Origin: Anadara kagoshimensis
Taxonomy: Eukaryota; Mollusca; Bivalvia; Arcoida; Arcidae
DNA: 64,000 nucleotides
Reading direction: 5' to 3'
Assembly (NCBI GenBank): GCA_021292105.1
Contig: CM037867.1
Coordinates: forward strand, 16,692,928 to 16,756,927
Below, piece after piece: positions 23,874 through 33,786 of this stretch (the first letter of the stretch is position 1; each line of letters opens with the position of its first letter). The translations under genes were made by a program, and so were the position numbers. Under the pieces are notes generated by a model. The model did not search any database. It saw only the letters and a list, made by a program, of their open reading frames with translations, and was not told where the DNA came from.

Positions 23874-24260
23874 CTTATAGTGAACAGGCAAAGTCTGAAA
23901 TTAGAAAGCTCGTCAAGAACATACCACACACTCGATGCTGAAACCAAATCCTTAAACAACAACGAAACAATGGCAGTGTCCAATTATCCTCAAATCCCTG
24001 GTAAAAAGAATGAGTGTATTTAAAAAATTCATATCCATTTTTAGACAAATTATTCCAATTCAACTCACTTACCTATATATTTAATATTAAGAATAGCACC
24101 AATTTTCCGTCATTTCTCAAAAACGTCAAACATACGTTTTCATAGACGTAATAAACAAATTTACGATAATGTTGAGAAATATCTTTCATAGACGAAAAAT
24201 GGGTGTCATTGTAAATATACGTATGTTATCTCTTTTGAACTGATATTTTTTATCAATGGA
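23874..24260. other. No gene seen
   Basis: Overlapping short minus-strand frames extend out of the MITE and have no motif. Confidence 0.45.
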
Positions 24261-24430
24261 AGAAGACGGGGTCACCTGTCAACCCACTCATCGATGACGG
24301 GGTCACCTATAATCTCACTCATCGATGACGGCATCCTTCATTGAGATGCTGTAGTATCAATGAAAGTAGGCGAGGTCACCTGTCATCCCATTTATCGATG
24401 ACGCCAGTCTTCATTGAGATGCGGTAGACG
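24261..24430. repeat. Degenerate tandem repeat
   Basis: The unit GACGGGGTCACCTRTMAHCC plus CACTCATCGATGAC occurs about three times, with a larger register that also repeats CTTCATTGAGATGC twice. Confidence 0.65.
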
Positions 24431-24878
24431 AGTTCCACAATGCACTAAAACCAATGGTTGAAGTAAAATAAAAAATGCAGTAATAGTTTTAAGTCCACAG
24501 TGCAGATAAGCTTCGCTCTTTATGTTAAATTTCTACCCAGACACCCGGAATCATACTAGCATGTAGTGACCCCAAACAATGTCATTTCTTAAATAAAACA
24601 CCAAGTTACATTAACAGTACATGTATATGTGTACACACGTTTATATCCTCCGCCTTTCGAATAGGTAGAATAATGACGAAAAAGTTAAAACAAAGCAAAT
24701 TATTTTAAAGCGCTTGTAACTTTCATTACAAAAATGAATGTTGTGTATTAAAATTATAAGACAAATAATATTTATTTGTATTAACAGCTGTCATATTTAA
24801 AATAACCGGTACTACTCACTGGTCTTGATTAAAGAATAACAATAATGATAATAACTTTTGCCACAAGACTAGTCTTGT
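24431..24878. other. No gene seen
   Basis: Non-coding AT-rich sequence. Confidence 0.45.
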
Positions 24879-25054
24879 AAACTTCATAAGCTGGTTGGAT
24901 GGCTTGTTGGTTGAATATTGTTTTACGTGGAATCAGCAAACTTCATAAGCTGGATGGATGGCTTGTTGGTTGAATATTGTTTTACGTGGAATCAGCAAAC
25001 TTCATAAGCTGGTTGGATGGCTTGTTGGTTGAATATTGTTTTACGTGGAATCAG
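24879..25054. repeat. 59-bp tandem repeat, three copies
   Basis: Three nearly identical units start at 24879, 24938 and about 24998. Each contains AACTTCATAAGCTGG, TGGATGGCTTGTTGGTTGAA and TTTTACGTGGAATCAGC. Only one base (GGTTGG/GGATGG) clearly differs, so expansion is recent. Confidence 0.9.
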
Positions 25055-25108
25055 CTACATTTTTTAATTAATTTCAAGTGAAATTAAAATTTAAGGTGTG
25101 ATTTCTTG

Positions 25109-25450
25109 TTGAGTTGAGTTGAGTAATGGTGTTTAACGTCCCAGTCAAGAATATTTCACTTATATCGAGACGTCGCCAGCTATAGACGAAGGTGCAGAAA
25201 TTTGGCCTGTGCGTTGCGCTGATGGCATTATACAGCGGGGTTCTTTAGCGTGCCAAGCCCACCGTGACACGGAACCTCGTTTATTTTAAGTTCCCATCCG
25301 AACGAACCATGACTTTCATTTCGTAATGTCGAGGGCTTGGCGAAACAACAGTCACTTCCCACTTTCAAGTCTTGGGTCACACCCGGCCGGGGATCGAACC
25401 CACGACCTCCCACTTACAGAGCGAGCACTCTACTAACTGAGCTACCGCAG
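25109..25450 (-). mobile_element. tRNA-derived SINE
   Basis: The best-preserved minus-strand copy of the family at 16560 and 54326. The right-hand end (complement of GCGGTAGCTCAGTTAGTAGA) and the CCACGACCTCCCACTTACAG block give the tRNA-like head with A and B boxes. The flanks TGATTTCTTGT (left) and CGATTTGTTGT (right) may be an imperfect target-site duplication. Confidence 0.85.
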
Positions 25451-26004
25451 TGGTTCGATTTGTTGTGGAAGTATTTTGACTTACTTTGTAGTCACGCTCA
25501 CTAATGAAAGCTTTAGAGAATAAAGTACTAGTACTTACAATTGCCCCCATTGCAGACCTTGGTCCATGTTACTAGTACCGGGTAAACCAGTATAGACCTA
25601 CAAGTAAAACCCATTTATTCTTTGTGGCCAATATGCTGGTAAAAGGTAAAAATCATTGAAGACCAGTGCGACAAAAAACAATTAAAGCATTCTGTCAAAA
25701 TAGCGGTCTAATATAATCTGTCTCTGGCGTAGTCGACACCCTCATACATTGCGTGTAGGTTTTATGTCGTTTTCAAAATTATCCTCACAATAGACTGATA
25801 AAAATTGACAGATTTTTTTTCATTATTATTTTGTAGAACTATATTTTTTCATCTCAACACATGTTATATCAGTTTTCGGCTGAAAGGTTTGCTCTAGAGT
25901 AAAGAACTTATATATCCTGTACTTAAAATGGTCAATATAAATTGTTCTTTTTAACTATTTTTTCGATTTACTGCTTCAAATGCGACCTAAAATAAACATT
26001 TTTA
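25451..26004. other. No gene seen
   Basis: Non-coding; no repeat match inside the window. Confidence 0.45.
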
Positions 26005-26383
26005 TTTTTTCACCCTTTAAAAAAATTCCTGCATAGCGCTTGGTTAACTTGCCGGGGATACATAGAACTATGTTCGAAGTTCTGCCGGAGTATATAAACG
26101 CATGCGACGTTAAGCGATAAAAGGTAAATAACTCGTACATTGTGCACATATAATTACGGTAAACGAACAAGGCGACAACGCATGTAAGGTATACAATGCG
26201 GCGTCAAATTTAAACACACCAAACTACTTTGAATTGTGACAAAAACGATATACATGTACAGGGTTTGGCAGGTTACATGGCCTCATCTACCCTGTCAAAG
26301 ATCAATATACACTTTCACTGTGGCTCAGGGTACATAAGTCTTTGACAGCATAAATGGGGTAGCATAACCTACCAACACTGTAT
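26005..26383. mobile_element. Composite MITE of two adjacent hairpins, copy 2
   Basis: Same order and orientation as 23526-23873: CACCCTTTAAA at the left, GCATAGCG and TTGGTTAACTTGCCGGGG, CTTTGAATTGTGACAAAAAC in the middle, then TACAGGGTTTGGCAGGTTACA and a decayed closing arm. It is more diverged than copy 1. Confidence 0.65.
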
Positions 26384-27686
26384 CACTTATAATATACCGT
26401 GGTAATTAATACATTCTGTTCAGGTTGCTACAAATTTTATTAAGATTTATAGACAATATACTAAACTTTGACAATTTTAAACTGTTAAAATAAATATGTT
26501 TACAAGAAAATCTCGTACTCTAAATTTATGGCAAATCCATTGATTATGAATATATTGCAGTGATTAAAACATAACAAAAAAGTTAAAACCTATTCAAACT
26601 ATATAGAATGAAAGGGTAAATTGATGCTTTTGTACATTTGTTTTGTTTTCATATTTGAGGCTTTATTCATGAGTAAACATCAATCAAATTTTACATTTCC
26701 CGACGGATCAACCTAGAATTTCAACTATGGAAAAATATGACAGTTGTATATTTTTGTTATTCATGACTGATTCAATACGCAAATATGCAATGTCATTTAA
26801 ATTATTCATAATATTTACTACTTTCGTTGATTCAATAACTGTTGACATGTGTACGTTTCACGGCGTTCATCGACTTCATACTTCATCTACGCTTTTTCTT
26901 ATTATGACGACGTACCTCCATAAGCCTGGAAATCTCTCTCAAAGTTTTTATCAGGCGCAAGTCTAAATTCAGATAATGTATCGCGTAGTAAAGTGCTTTA
27001 TGGTCAATAACTTTATCTTTTGAGACAAAAATCTGAGTTTTGTTAGATGACCTTGAATGTTTTGTTGTAAACATTAAATTAAAAAATTGTGTCGCTCTAG
27101 ACCAGACAATTGTAATAAATGAATTTTATTCTTTATTTTGATGTGTGTATTGTTTTACCTGTTATTCATTCATAAACAAGTACAATGGGTTAGTTCGTGA
27201 CGTATACTTGTATGAATAGGGACACCTGTATAAAGCCGTATCGTGTGAATACGTATAAGCCAATCAGTACTCAGTTTGAATGAAGCTGTCGGATATGCCA
27301 TATTAAAATGTCAGAGGGACAACAGCTACCTTTCAATCAATTGCTAAATTTAACTTTTAAAAACTCAAAAATTACAATGAACTTAAACAATTTCCATTTA
27401 GATAGAAAAATAGTATTTTTAAATTCTTAACTTTAAAACAAGAATGCAAACGAAGAAATATTTATTTCTCAAGAAACTTTTATCCAGAAGTGTATAAAAT
27501 TTATTCATATAAATTTAAAGGAAAATATTTAAAAAGTTGCAAAAATATTCAAAATATGACCAAAAAATGTCTTAAAAGACGCGTGAAATATTAAGTCTAT
27601 TGAATTTATAATTAAATAAAGATCTAAGATTGAATCACATCATCCATTCAAAACATGTTTTTTCATCACTGAAAATGTGATCGGAC
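26384..27686. other. AT-rich DNA, no firm gene
   Basis: The minus-strand frame at 26883-27074 ends in a basic RRHNKKKRR. Just before that it crosses a strong donor-like ATGGAGGTACGT, so a small exon is conceivable. I do not recognise it and found no partner exon. Confidence 0.35.
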
Positions 27687-27815
27687 TATAATTGATGATT
27701 TTCGTATTGGCCTTGTTATAGGTCCTAAGCTAGTCGTATTGGCTTGAGGCAAAGTCGAATGCCAATACGACTCTCTCATGACTTACAAGGCCAACACAAA
27801 AATCATCAATTAATA
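27687..27815. mobile_element. Hairpin MITE
   Basis: The left arm TATAATTGATGATTTTCGTA and GGCCTTGT is answered by ACAAGGCC and CACAAAAATCATCAATTAATA. The loop holds a second nested inverted pair, CGTATTGGC / GCCAATACG. The total is 129 bp and non-coding. Confidence 0.75.
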
Positions 27816-28838
27816 ATGCATTTTTTTATTAACTATATACTTTGAAGCTACATTAATATAATTAAACAACATTTAATTTCAACATATAATTTAATATGCA
27901 ATAGAAGAGTAATAATGTGAAACACTTTAAGAATGTAAATTTTTAGCAAAATGTTTAACCATTAACACAGTCACTATTCTTGAGAAATGTAGCTATTCGA
28001 ACAAGACGCATTATTCGTTTTACTGTACGTATAAATATAAATTTTACCACCATATATATTTGTTGCTTGAAGAAGAGACAAAGCTGTTGTTAAACTGAAC
28101 AAGCATATCGTTGTTTATTATGTATTCTTTAAAATCGTAAATTAACAAAGTATAGCAAAGTTTAAACTGCATAAATGTACCTGTAATGAAATTCTCACCT
28201 GTAGAAAACGGCACCCTATGTATAGTTTAGTTGTATCCAGTGTAAATCAGTTTGCCGGGAACGTTCACGTGATTGACGTACAAACTGACAGCAGCCATTG
28301 TTATTGTGAATTTAAGCCGCGGTGTCAAAGTTTTATTCATATTCTGTTATCTACACTTGTTATTTTGGTGTTACTATTGATTTCAGTTTATTCTGATCGA
28401 TAATATGAGTCTGTATATTAATATATAATGTATTTTATCCACGGGAAGTACGTGAACTCAAGGTTTCACCTTGAGAGGTTATTTTTGTACTGCGGTCGGG
28501 TCAGTATTTTTGTTTTCATTATGGTTACTTGATTTTAGGGATTAAGAAGCGAAGGCTTCACTTTAAATTAGTTTTTCATAGGGAAATATTTAGTTTATTT
28601 TGGTCTCCGTTTTATTTTATCATTATTTTGGGAAATTCGGTATTTGGGGATTTTTGACACTTTGTCTGAGTGACACTCGGAAGGGTTATTTTTATGTCAC
28701 GCAAAGGCTAGTTTCCTTGTTTGTAACAACTTGTATTATTATTTTATAATATAATAATAATACTATTTTTGATACGGTAAATCGGCATTTTTGTAGGTAA
28801 TTGTCTTGCCGATATTTTTGGAATTATTACTTGTAAAG
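27816..28838. other. Non-coding; possible upstream part of an LTR
   Basis: No gene is seen. If 28839-29767 is the promoter-to-end part of a long terminal repeat, its U3 would lie here, but I cannot place a left boundary. Confidence 0.35.
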
Positions 28839-29767
28839 TATTTAAACGTCTCGGACGCAAGTTGTCCAAGAGCAACTTAGGCTCATTGATCAAAAGAAAG
28901 CAAGTGCTCCTTGATCTCCTTGTCCCACAGAGCGAATGTTTATTGATCAGCAGAGGGCAAGTGCTCCTTGATCACCCTGTCCCACAGAGCGAATGTTTAT
29001 TGATCAGCAGAGGGCAAGTGCTCCTTGATCACCCTGTCCCACAGAGCGAATGTTTATTGATTAGCAGAGGGCAAGTGCTCCTTGATCACCCTGTCCCACA
29101 GAGCGAATGTTTATTGATCAGCAGAGGGCAAGTGCTCCTTGATCTCCCTGTCCCACAGAGCGAATGTTTATTGATCAGCAGAGGGAAAGTGCTCCTTGAT
29201 CTCCCTGTCCCACAGAGCGAATGTTTATTGATCAACAGAGGGCAAGTGCTCCTTGATCTCCCTGTCCCACAGAGCGAATGTTTATTGATCAGCAGAGGGC
29301 AAGTGCTCCTTGAACTCCCTGTCCCACACAGCGAATGTTTATTGATCAGCAGAACGCAAATGCTCCTTGATCATTCTGTCCCACAGAGCGAATGTTTATT
29401 GATCAGCAGAGGGCAAGTGCTCCTTGATCTCCCTGTCCTGCAGAGCGAATGTTTATTGATCAGCAGAGGGCAAGTGCTCCTTGATCACCCTGGGCAACTG
29501 CTCATATTCCCCCGACTCTTGCGCTCGAGACACAGGTGATAATAATTTATTGACTCTGAAGCCATAGCTTATTTATTTATTAATTTAATAAATGTGTTTT
29601 AAACCTATTTCACGTGTATGTTATTTTGAGCTAACCAAACCAACTTATAGTGTCTAGCAATGTAGTAACTGCAGCCATTCCACATCCATTACCGGGTAGC
29701 AGCGGATCCCACATTTATTACAATTGGTGGCAGTGGTTTCTATTTTATTATAATTGGTGGCAGCGGT
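28839..29767 (+). mobile_element. LTR-like segment with primer-binding-like sites
   Basis: Reading left to right there is a TATA-like TATTTAAA (28839), a 57-bp repeat array, and an AATAAA signal (29587). A CA-ended segment is then followed by ATTGGTGGCAGTGG (29723) and ATTGGTGGCAGCGG (29753). TGGTGGCAGCGG-type sequence just after an LTR is typical of the primer-binding site of Gypsy-type retrotransposons. No gag or pol follows, and the second LTR is absent, so this would be a relic. The identification is tentative. Confidence 0.35.
28898..29495 (+). repeat. 57-bp minisatellite, open in frame
   Basis: Ten full units and one partial follow one another. Each unit contains CAAGTGCTCCTTGATC, TCCCACAGAGCGAATGT and TTATTGATCAGCAGAGGG. 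Because 57 is a multiple of three and no unit has a stop in this frame, the array reads as 19-residue repeats (QVLLDxPVPQSECLLISRG) within a 225-codon frame. The frame has no ATG near its start (28862 is TTG). Most differences are D/H/L swaps at one codon pair (ATCTCC versus ATCACC). I think the coding potential is incidental, but it is not excluded. Confidence 0.9.
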
Positions 29768-29769
29768 AT

Positions 29770-30306
29770 CTATTTTATTACAAAAGCCATGCTAGTTGTT
29801 GTTATAGATGAGTTACTCTGCATTTCCATGATATTTGGATTAGGAATGGAAGTGCATGTCATGAGTACATGCAAAGACAAAATATTTATTTCTGAATCTA
29901 TTTTAACACCGGATTGTACATTTTCATTAATGTAATCAAAAGAAACAGTTTCACAACATTGATGGCTACGACAAACTGTAGTATCTGAGAATATTGCAAC
30001 TGATTCATTAGGTGTTACAACATTTGAAAACATATTACTGGCAATCTCTTGTTGTTCCATTAAAGGAACACTGTAATTATTGACACTTCCTACATTTGTT
30101 CACCCTCTCAACTGAGCAAATTCAGTAGGGGCATTTTTTAAACGAATGAGGGTTGACGCAAAAGTTTTACAGGCAGAATGGTTACTTTTCTGCATTGTAA
30201 ATTTTCTTCATTGGCTAATTCTTTATCTCTGTCCCATTTTGTCCGTACCCAATGGCTGATGGTACCAAATCCGTGATTATGGTTGTCCAATGGGCGCAGA
30301 TAAAAC
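29770..30306 (-). pseudogene. Crypton-like gene, last exon
   Basis: Acceptor TTTTATGTAG. Phase 2 completes Arg and reads FYLRPLDNHNHGFGTISHW to DKELANEENL, then shifts frame into QKSNHSACKTFASTLIRL and EFAQLRG followed by TGA. After that it is open through NVGSVNNYSVPLMEQQEIAS to a Ser/Thr-rich tail ending at 29770. Confidence 0.6.
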
Positions 30307-30624
30307 CTACATAAAATTAAATATATGGGTGAAAAACAGAATTATTACTTGATCATTATCATATGCATTGGAAAAAAGTAAAAGATGGTAAAACTTGGGA
30401 AGTTATAAATCTTAAATTTTAAGATGAACACACAATTTAATTCAATAATAATCATATATCTGCTAAACAGAATCAAAATCACAATTGAATATAATGGTTT
30501 TCTGAAACTGATAAATATCTATAGAATTGATCAAAAAGAGTTGCCAGACCTTTTTATACTTTGTTCAATTTATACTTATAAATTGGGCTAAAATGAAACT
30601 TAGTACTACAAATCTGAACAATCT

Positions 30625-31015
30625 ACTTGACTTACTTGACTTAATCCTCTGTACCCCTGGAGGGGCATAGGGCCTCGACAATAGCTCCCCCTATGTCCGG
30701 TCATGTGCAGCTCGTTTGGCCTCTCTCCATGACATTCGGATCAACCTCAGATCGTTTTCTAACGTTCTCCGCCATGTTGTACTGGGCGCCCTCTCTTCCT
30801 CTTCCCTTTGGATTCCAGTCCAGAGCATGCTTTGTGATGTTTCCCTGTTCTCGTCTTAGGATGTGCCCAATCCATCGCCATTTTCTTTTCTTTATTGCAT
30901 CTGGTAATGGTTTTTGCTGTGTCTTTCTCCATAGGTCCTGGTTTGATATTTTCTCAGGCCATCTGATTTTTAAGAGCTGTCTGAGACATTTGTTAACAAA
31001 AACTTGAACAATCTA
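30625..31015 (-). mobile_element. LINE 3' fragment (RT C-terminal tail)
   Basis: The minus strand reads KCLRQLLKIRWPEKISN, LWRKTQQ, then KRKWRWIGHILRRE and HALDWNPKGR, followed after a frameshift by RGRPSTTWRRTLE-type sequence. This is the conserved tail after the reverse transcriptase of many animal LINEs (RTE/CR1-like). The 3' end carries CTTGACTTAC repeats. It sits inside the intron between 31035 and 30306 of the Crypton-like gene, in the same orientation, and is strongly 5'-truncated. Confidence 0.7.
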
Positions 31016-31034
31016 TGTTGGATTTATTCAATAC

Positions 31035-31191
31035 CTCGATGAATTTGTAAGCAAATCATGTGTTCTGTGTTGTTTGTAGAGTTTAAACATATTTACTGGA
31101 CAATTGTCATTCCCTGGTATAGTGAAAGGTTTTTGGATTAACTGGCCTAGTATCACTTCTTTTCCCACCAGTGCGTGTTTTGTCTGCCTTT
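31035..31191 (-). pseudogene. Crypton-like gene, third exon
   Basis: Acceptor TTTTCATAG. Phase 1 joins the previous exon to give GAERQTKHALVG, where family members have ERxTKTRxG. It runs to HDLLTNSSR with donor GAG/GTATTG in phase 2. Confidence 0.6.
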
Positions 31192-31961
31192 CTATGAAAA
31201 GAAATTAGACGTTGAAAAATCATAAATTAAACTTCCATCTAATATAAAACAATAAACTTAATATACAGATCTAAATGCAACAACAGAATCTATGAAAATT
31301 TGGATTCATAGGACCATACTAAGGCTCGATAACTCCACTTTTTTGAGCTACTAAATACACTACATCCAATGTAAATTTAAATTGATTATTGAGGGTTTAA
31401 TTGGTTTGATAAAAACATGTGAAAACTGTTATAACATTACAAAATTTTACATATTAAATAAATATAATTAATATAATAAACCGAAATATTTAATGTTTTC
31501 TTTCTATCTCATGTTTGTTTCAATCTTATGTCGCCCCTCTCGGATTACATGATCTTGTCTACCTCGCAAACCAAACAAACACACCATTGTTTAACCATAC
31601 AGAGTCCTGAAGAGACTGGATTTTTTAAATAATAAAAAACAACATTGTAGTAACATAATAAGTTTTTAAAAAAGTTAAGCCCATGTCCATGCTTTTGGTG
31701 AAAGACAAACTTATCTGAAACGTCAATTGTCTGATTAAATTCTGGGCCACGTGGGTCCTTATGCCTTGATTCCTGTTGTTTTTAATATGATTTATGCAAA
31801 TCTAATTATAAAGTTGTAATTAAATACCTACAGAAAAATAAAGAATTATAAAATTGGCTGATAGACACTTTAATGCATGACTGCACATTTCTTACCAAAA
31901 ATATATATTTTTAATCTAGGGTATGTATCTGTTAATTTGTGTTAAAATATATTGGTTTTAC

Positions 31962-32119
31962 CTGCACCAAGAATGTTCTTCTCATTCAGCATTTTTAATT
32001 CCTCCTTACAAAGTGACTCTGCTGCACGATCTTTACTTCCAAGACCCATAGACTTCAGATACTTTCTCTTTTCTTGCAAGCATTGGTTGGAATGCGAAAA
32101 CACAGAATCATGTTTTATT
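31962..32119 (-). pseudogene. Crypton-like gene, second exon
   Basis: Acceptor TATTTCAG, then about 52 codons with HSNQCLQEKRKYLKSMGLG and KEELKMLNEKNILGA, ending at donor GCAG/GTAAAA in phase 1. It is intact within itself. Its incoming phase does not match the previous segment, which implies another indel or an unseen exon. Confidence 0.6.
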
Positions 32120-32431
32120 CTGAAATATATGAAATATACCAAATAACATTTTCCATTGGTAATTGGTTTAAAAGTAGACAGTAACTGTGTTAATTGCTAA
32201 ATAAGACATAATGCTTTATATAATAGAATATATTCCTTCTTGTTCATAAATTACCAAAACCATAAAAATTAAAATGTGAGGTAGGAACTAAAAGTATTTA
32301 AGGTCCAATCATATAAGCTAAAACCACTTTTTCTTTCTATTGTTATTATGCACGTGCTGTAGCCTGTATGTGTAAAATATCAATTTTAAAACTTGAAAAG
32401 TATGGGTTTGATAAAAATAAAAATAAAATAC

Positions 32432-32826
32432 CTGAATTCAACTTTTTATCTTTCAAATATCTGTCAATGCTGCTATGCATGGATTTTAAGGTATCTGGTT
32501 TATACATTTTAGTTTCATTGAAAGACTTTGGTCTGGTATTTAAAACAAATCTGGCTTTATAGTAATCAAGCTCTTACGGTGGAATGGTCCTCTTAATTCC
32601 CTCAGTTCATTTAAAAATTCTTTTAAAAGTTTATATCACTTCTATTCTTGTACTTCGTGTTCTTGTTTACATTTCTGGCAATAAATTCTTCCAAATCATC
32701 TTCTGTTAAATGAACAAACCTGCTTGTAGTGGCATTATTATCAATATCAGGTTCTGCGAGTGAGTTCGAGTTTAGTTTAGCCGAAACGATATATTTAATA
32801 TTTGCATTACGGTTAATTATACCCAT
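32432..32826 (-). pseudogene. Crypton-like gene, first segment
   Basis: The ATG at 32826 opens 67 codons containing the RFVHLTEDDLEEFI motif. Similarity then continues in two other frames (FLNELRE, then ELDYYKARFVLNTRPK to DRYLKDKKLNS), with a TAA just before ELDYY. It ends at a donor-like TTCAG/GTATTT. Confidence 0.6.
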
Positions 32827-33199
32827 ATGTCTTTCGGAAATAAAAATTTCTCAACTTCCTCTCAACTTCCTGTGCTTGTTCTAACATTTTTTCGTATCAG
32901 AAAATGTCCTCTACAAGAGCGTCCATCATGGATTCTCCATTTTTACCGGATGTTTCTCAGCCATGATGGTGCTTGCAAGCAGACGACTCAACAGACGTTT
33001 GAAATATAAACAAGGTGAAGATCAATCACGTAATACATTGAACATATATTTTTTCACAATGAATCCGAGCAAGCGATCGCTATTTTGATTGTTGATATTT
33101 CTATATTTGCCTGGTTTCCCCGTATCGGCAGCGTTTATCTGTATTGGCCGAGTTTTTGTTTTCAGTATTAGGCGAGTTGATCTGTATTGGCCGAGTTAG
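32827..33199. other. No gene; short direct repeat
   Basis: CTGTATTGGCCGAGTT occurs twice near 33138-33205 with a related GTATTAGGCGAGTT between. If the Crypton-like gene was expressed, its promoter would lie here. No element is recognisable. Confidence 0.4.
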
Positions 33200-33735
33200 A
33201 ATTCTCGTATCATATCGTCCGGACTCAAATATATCCATGTTAATTTCGAAGAGACATCATACTTACCAACGACACTGTGATGACGGCGATAACAGCTTTA
33301 GAGCGATTTGTTAAGTTTGGGCTTGTAATCTCTCTAGGCCAACAATTTGTTCTTATGAAACTTGTCGTTGTATAAAGCCTTCGTAGTAAGACCAAGCTCC
33401 ACCTAGAGGTATTAACTGTGAAACAAATAAGATTCCATATGCAGGATATATATCTGCATAAAAAAGAAAGAAATAGGAAAAAAGATCCGATCACATTTGT
33501 CATACAGCTTCAAAAATGTTTCCATGGGCTTTAATTTTGAGGCTTAGGTCTAATTATGGTGCAGAACTGAAAGAAGCTGTCATGCTTTATTTCTAGGATG
33601 GATGAAATCCACATATCTTGAGTATATGTTTCTGTTGAATTCGAATGTTGCTCGACAAAATAGCTTGTATCTTGACTTACCATTTTAATAACGAATGACA
33701 AGTGAATAATTTGTTTAGAGGTTCTTTCCATCTAA
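33200..33735 (-). mobile_element. Penelope-like RT fragment, diverged
   Basis: The minus strand around 33500-33240 matches, base by base but with many changes, the C-terminal RT region of 57890-58160 (the ISAY/QLIRYARAC-type stretch, then the KALKKFYGR-type stretch and CGTCATCACAGTGTCGTTG). Upstream, QDMWISSILEIKHDS corresponds to the segment before ELEIKDTTD. Frames are broken throughout. Confidence 0.5.
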
Positions 33736-33786
33736 AATAATGTATAGTGGTGTAAAGTACATATTAGGTTTTGCCTCACAAAAATA

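Larger units (their letters stand above)
29770..32826 (-). pseudogene. Decayed Crypton / KIAA1958-type tyrosine recombinase gene
   Basis: Spread over the minus strand are pieces matching, in order, the DUF3504-type domain shared by Crypton transposons and the domesticated KIAA1958/ZMYM proteins. 32826-32432: SRFVHLTEDDLEEFI, FLNELRE, ELDYYKARFVL, then YKPDTLKSMHSSIDRYL. 32119-31962: KYLKSMGLGSKDRAAES. 31191-31035: ERQTKHALVGK. 30306-29770: FYLRPLDNHNHGFGTISHW, SNHSACKTFASTLIRL, and a VNNYS stretch with the Tyr. Two junctions keep frame (31962/31191 and 31035/30306), so it had real introns. Lesions include two frameshifts and a stop in the first segment, a frameshift after ENL, a TGA where RGW is expected, and Cys for the Arg of the usual NHSARKT. 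The part between LG and ERxTK is missing. Not functional. Confidence 0.65.
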
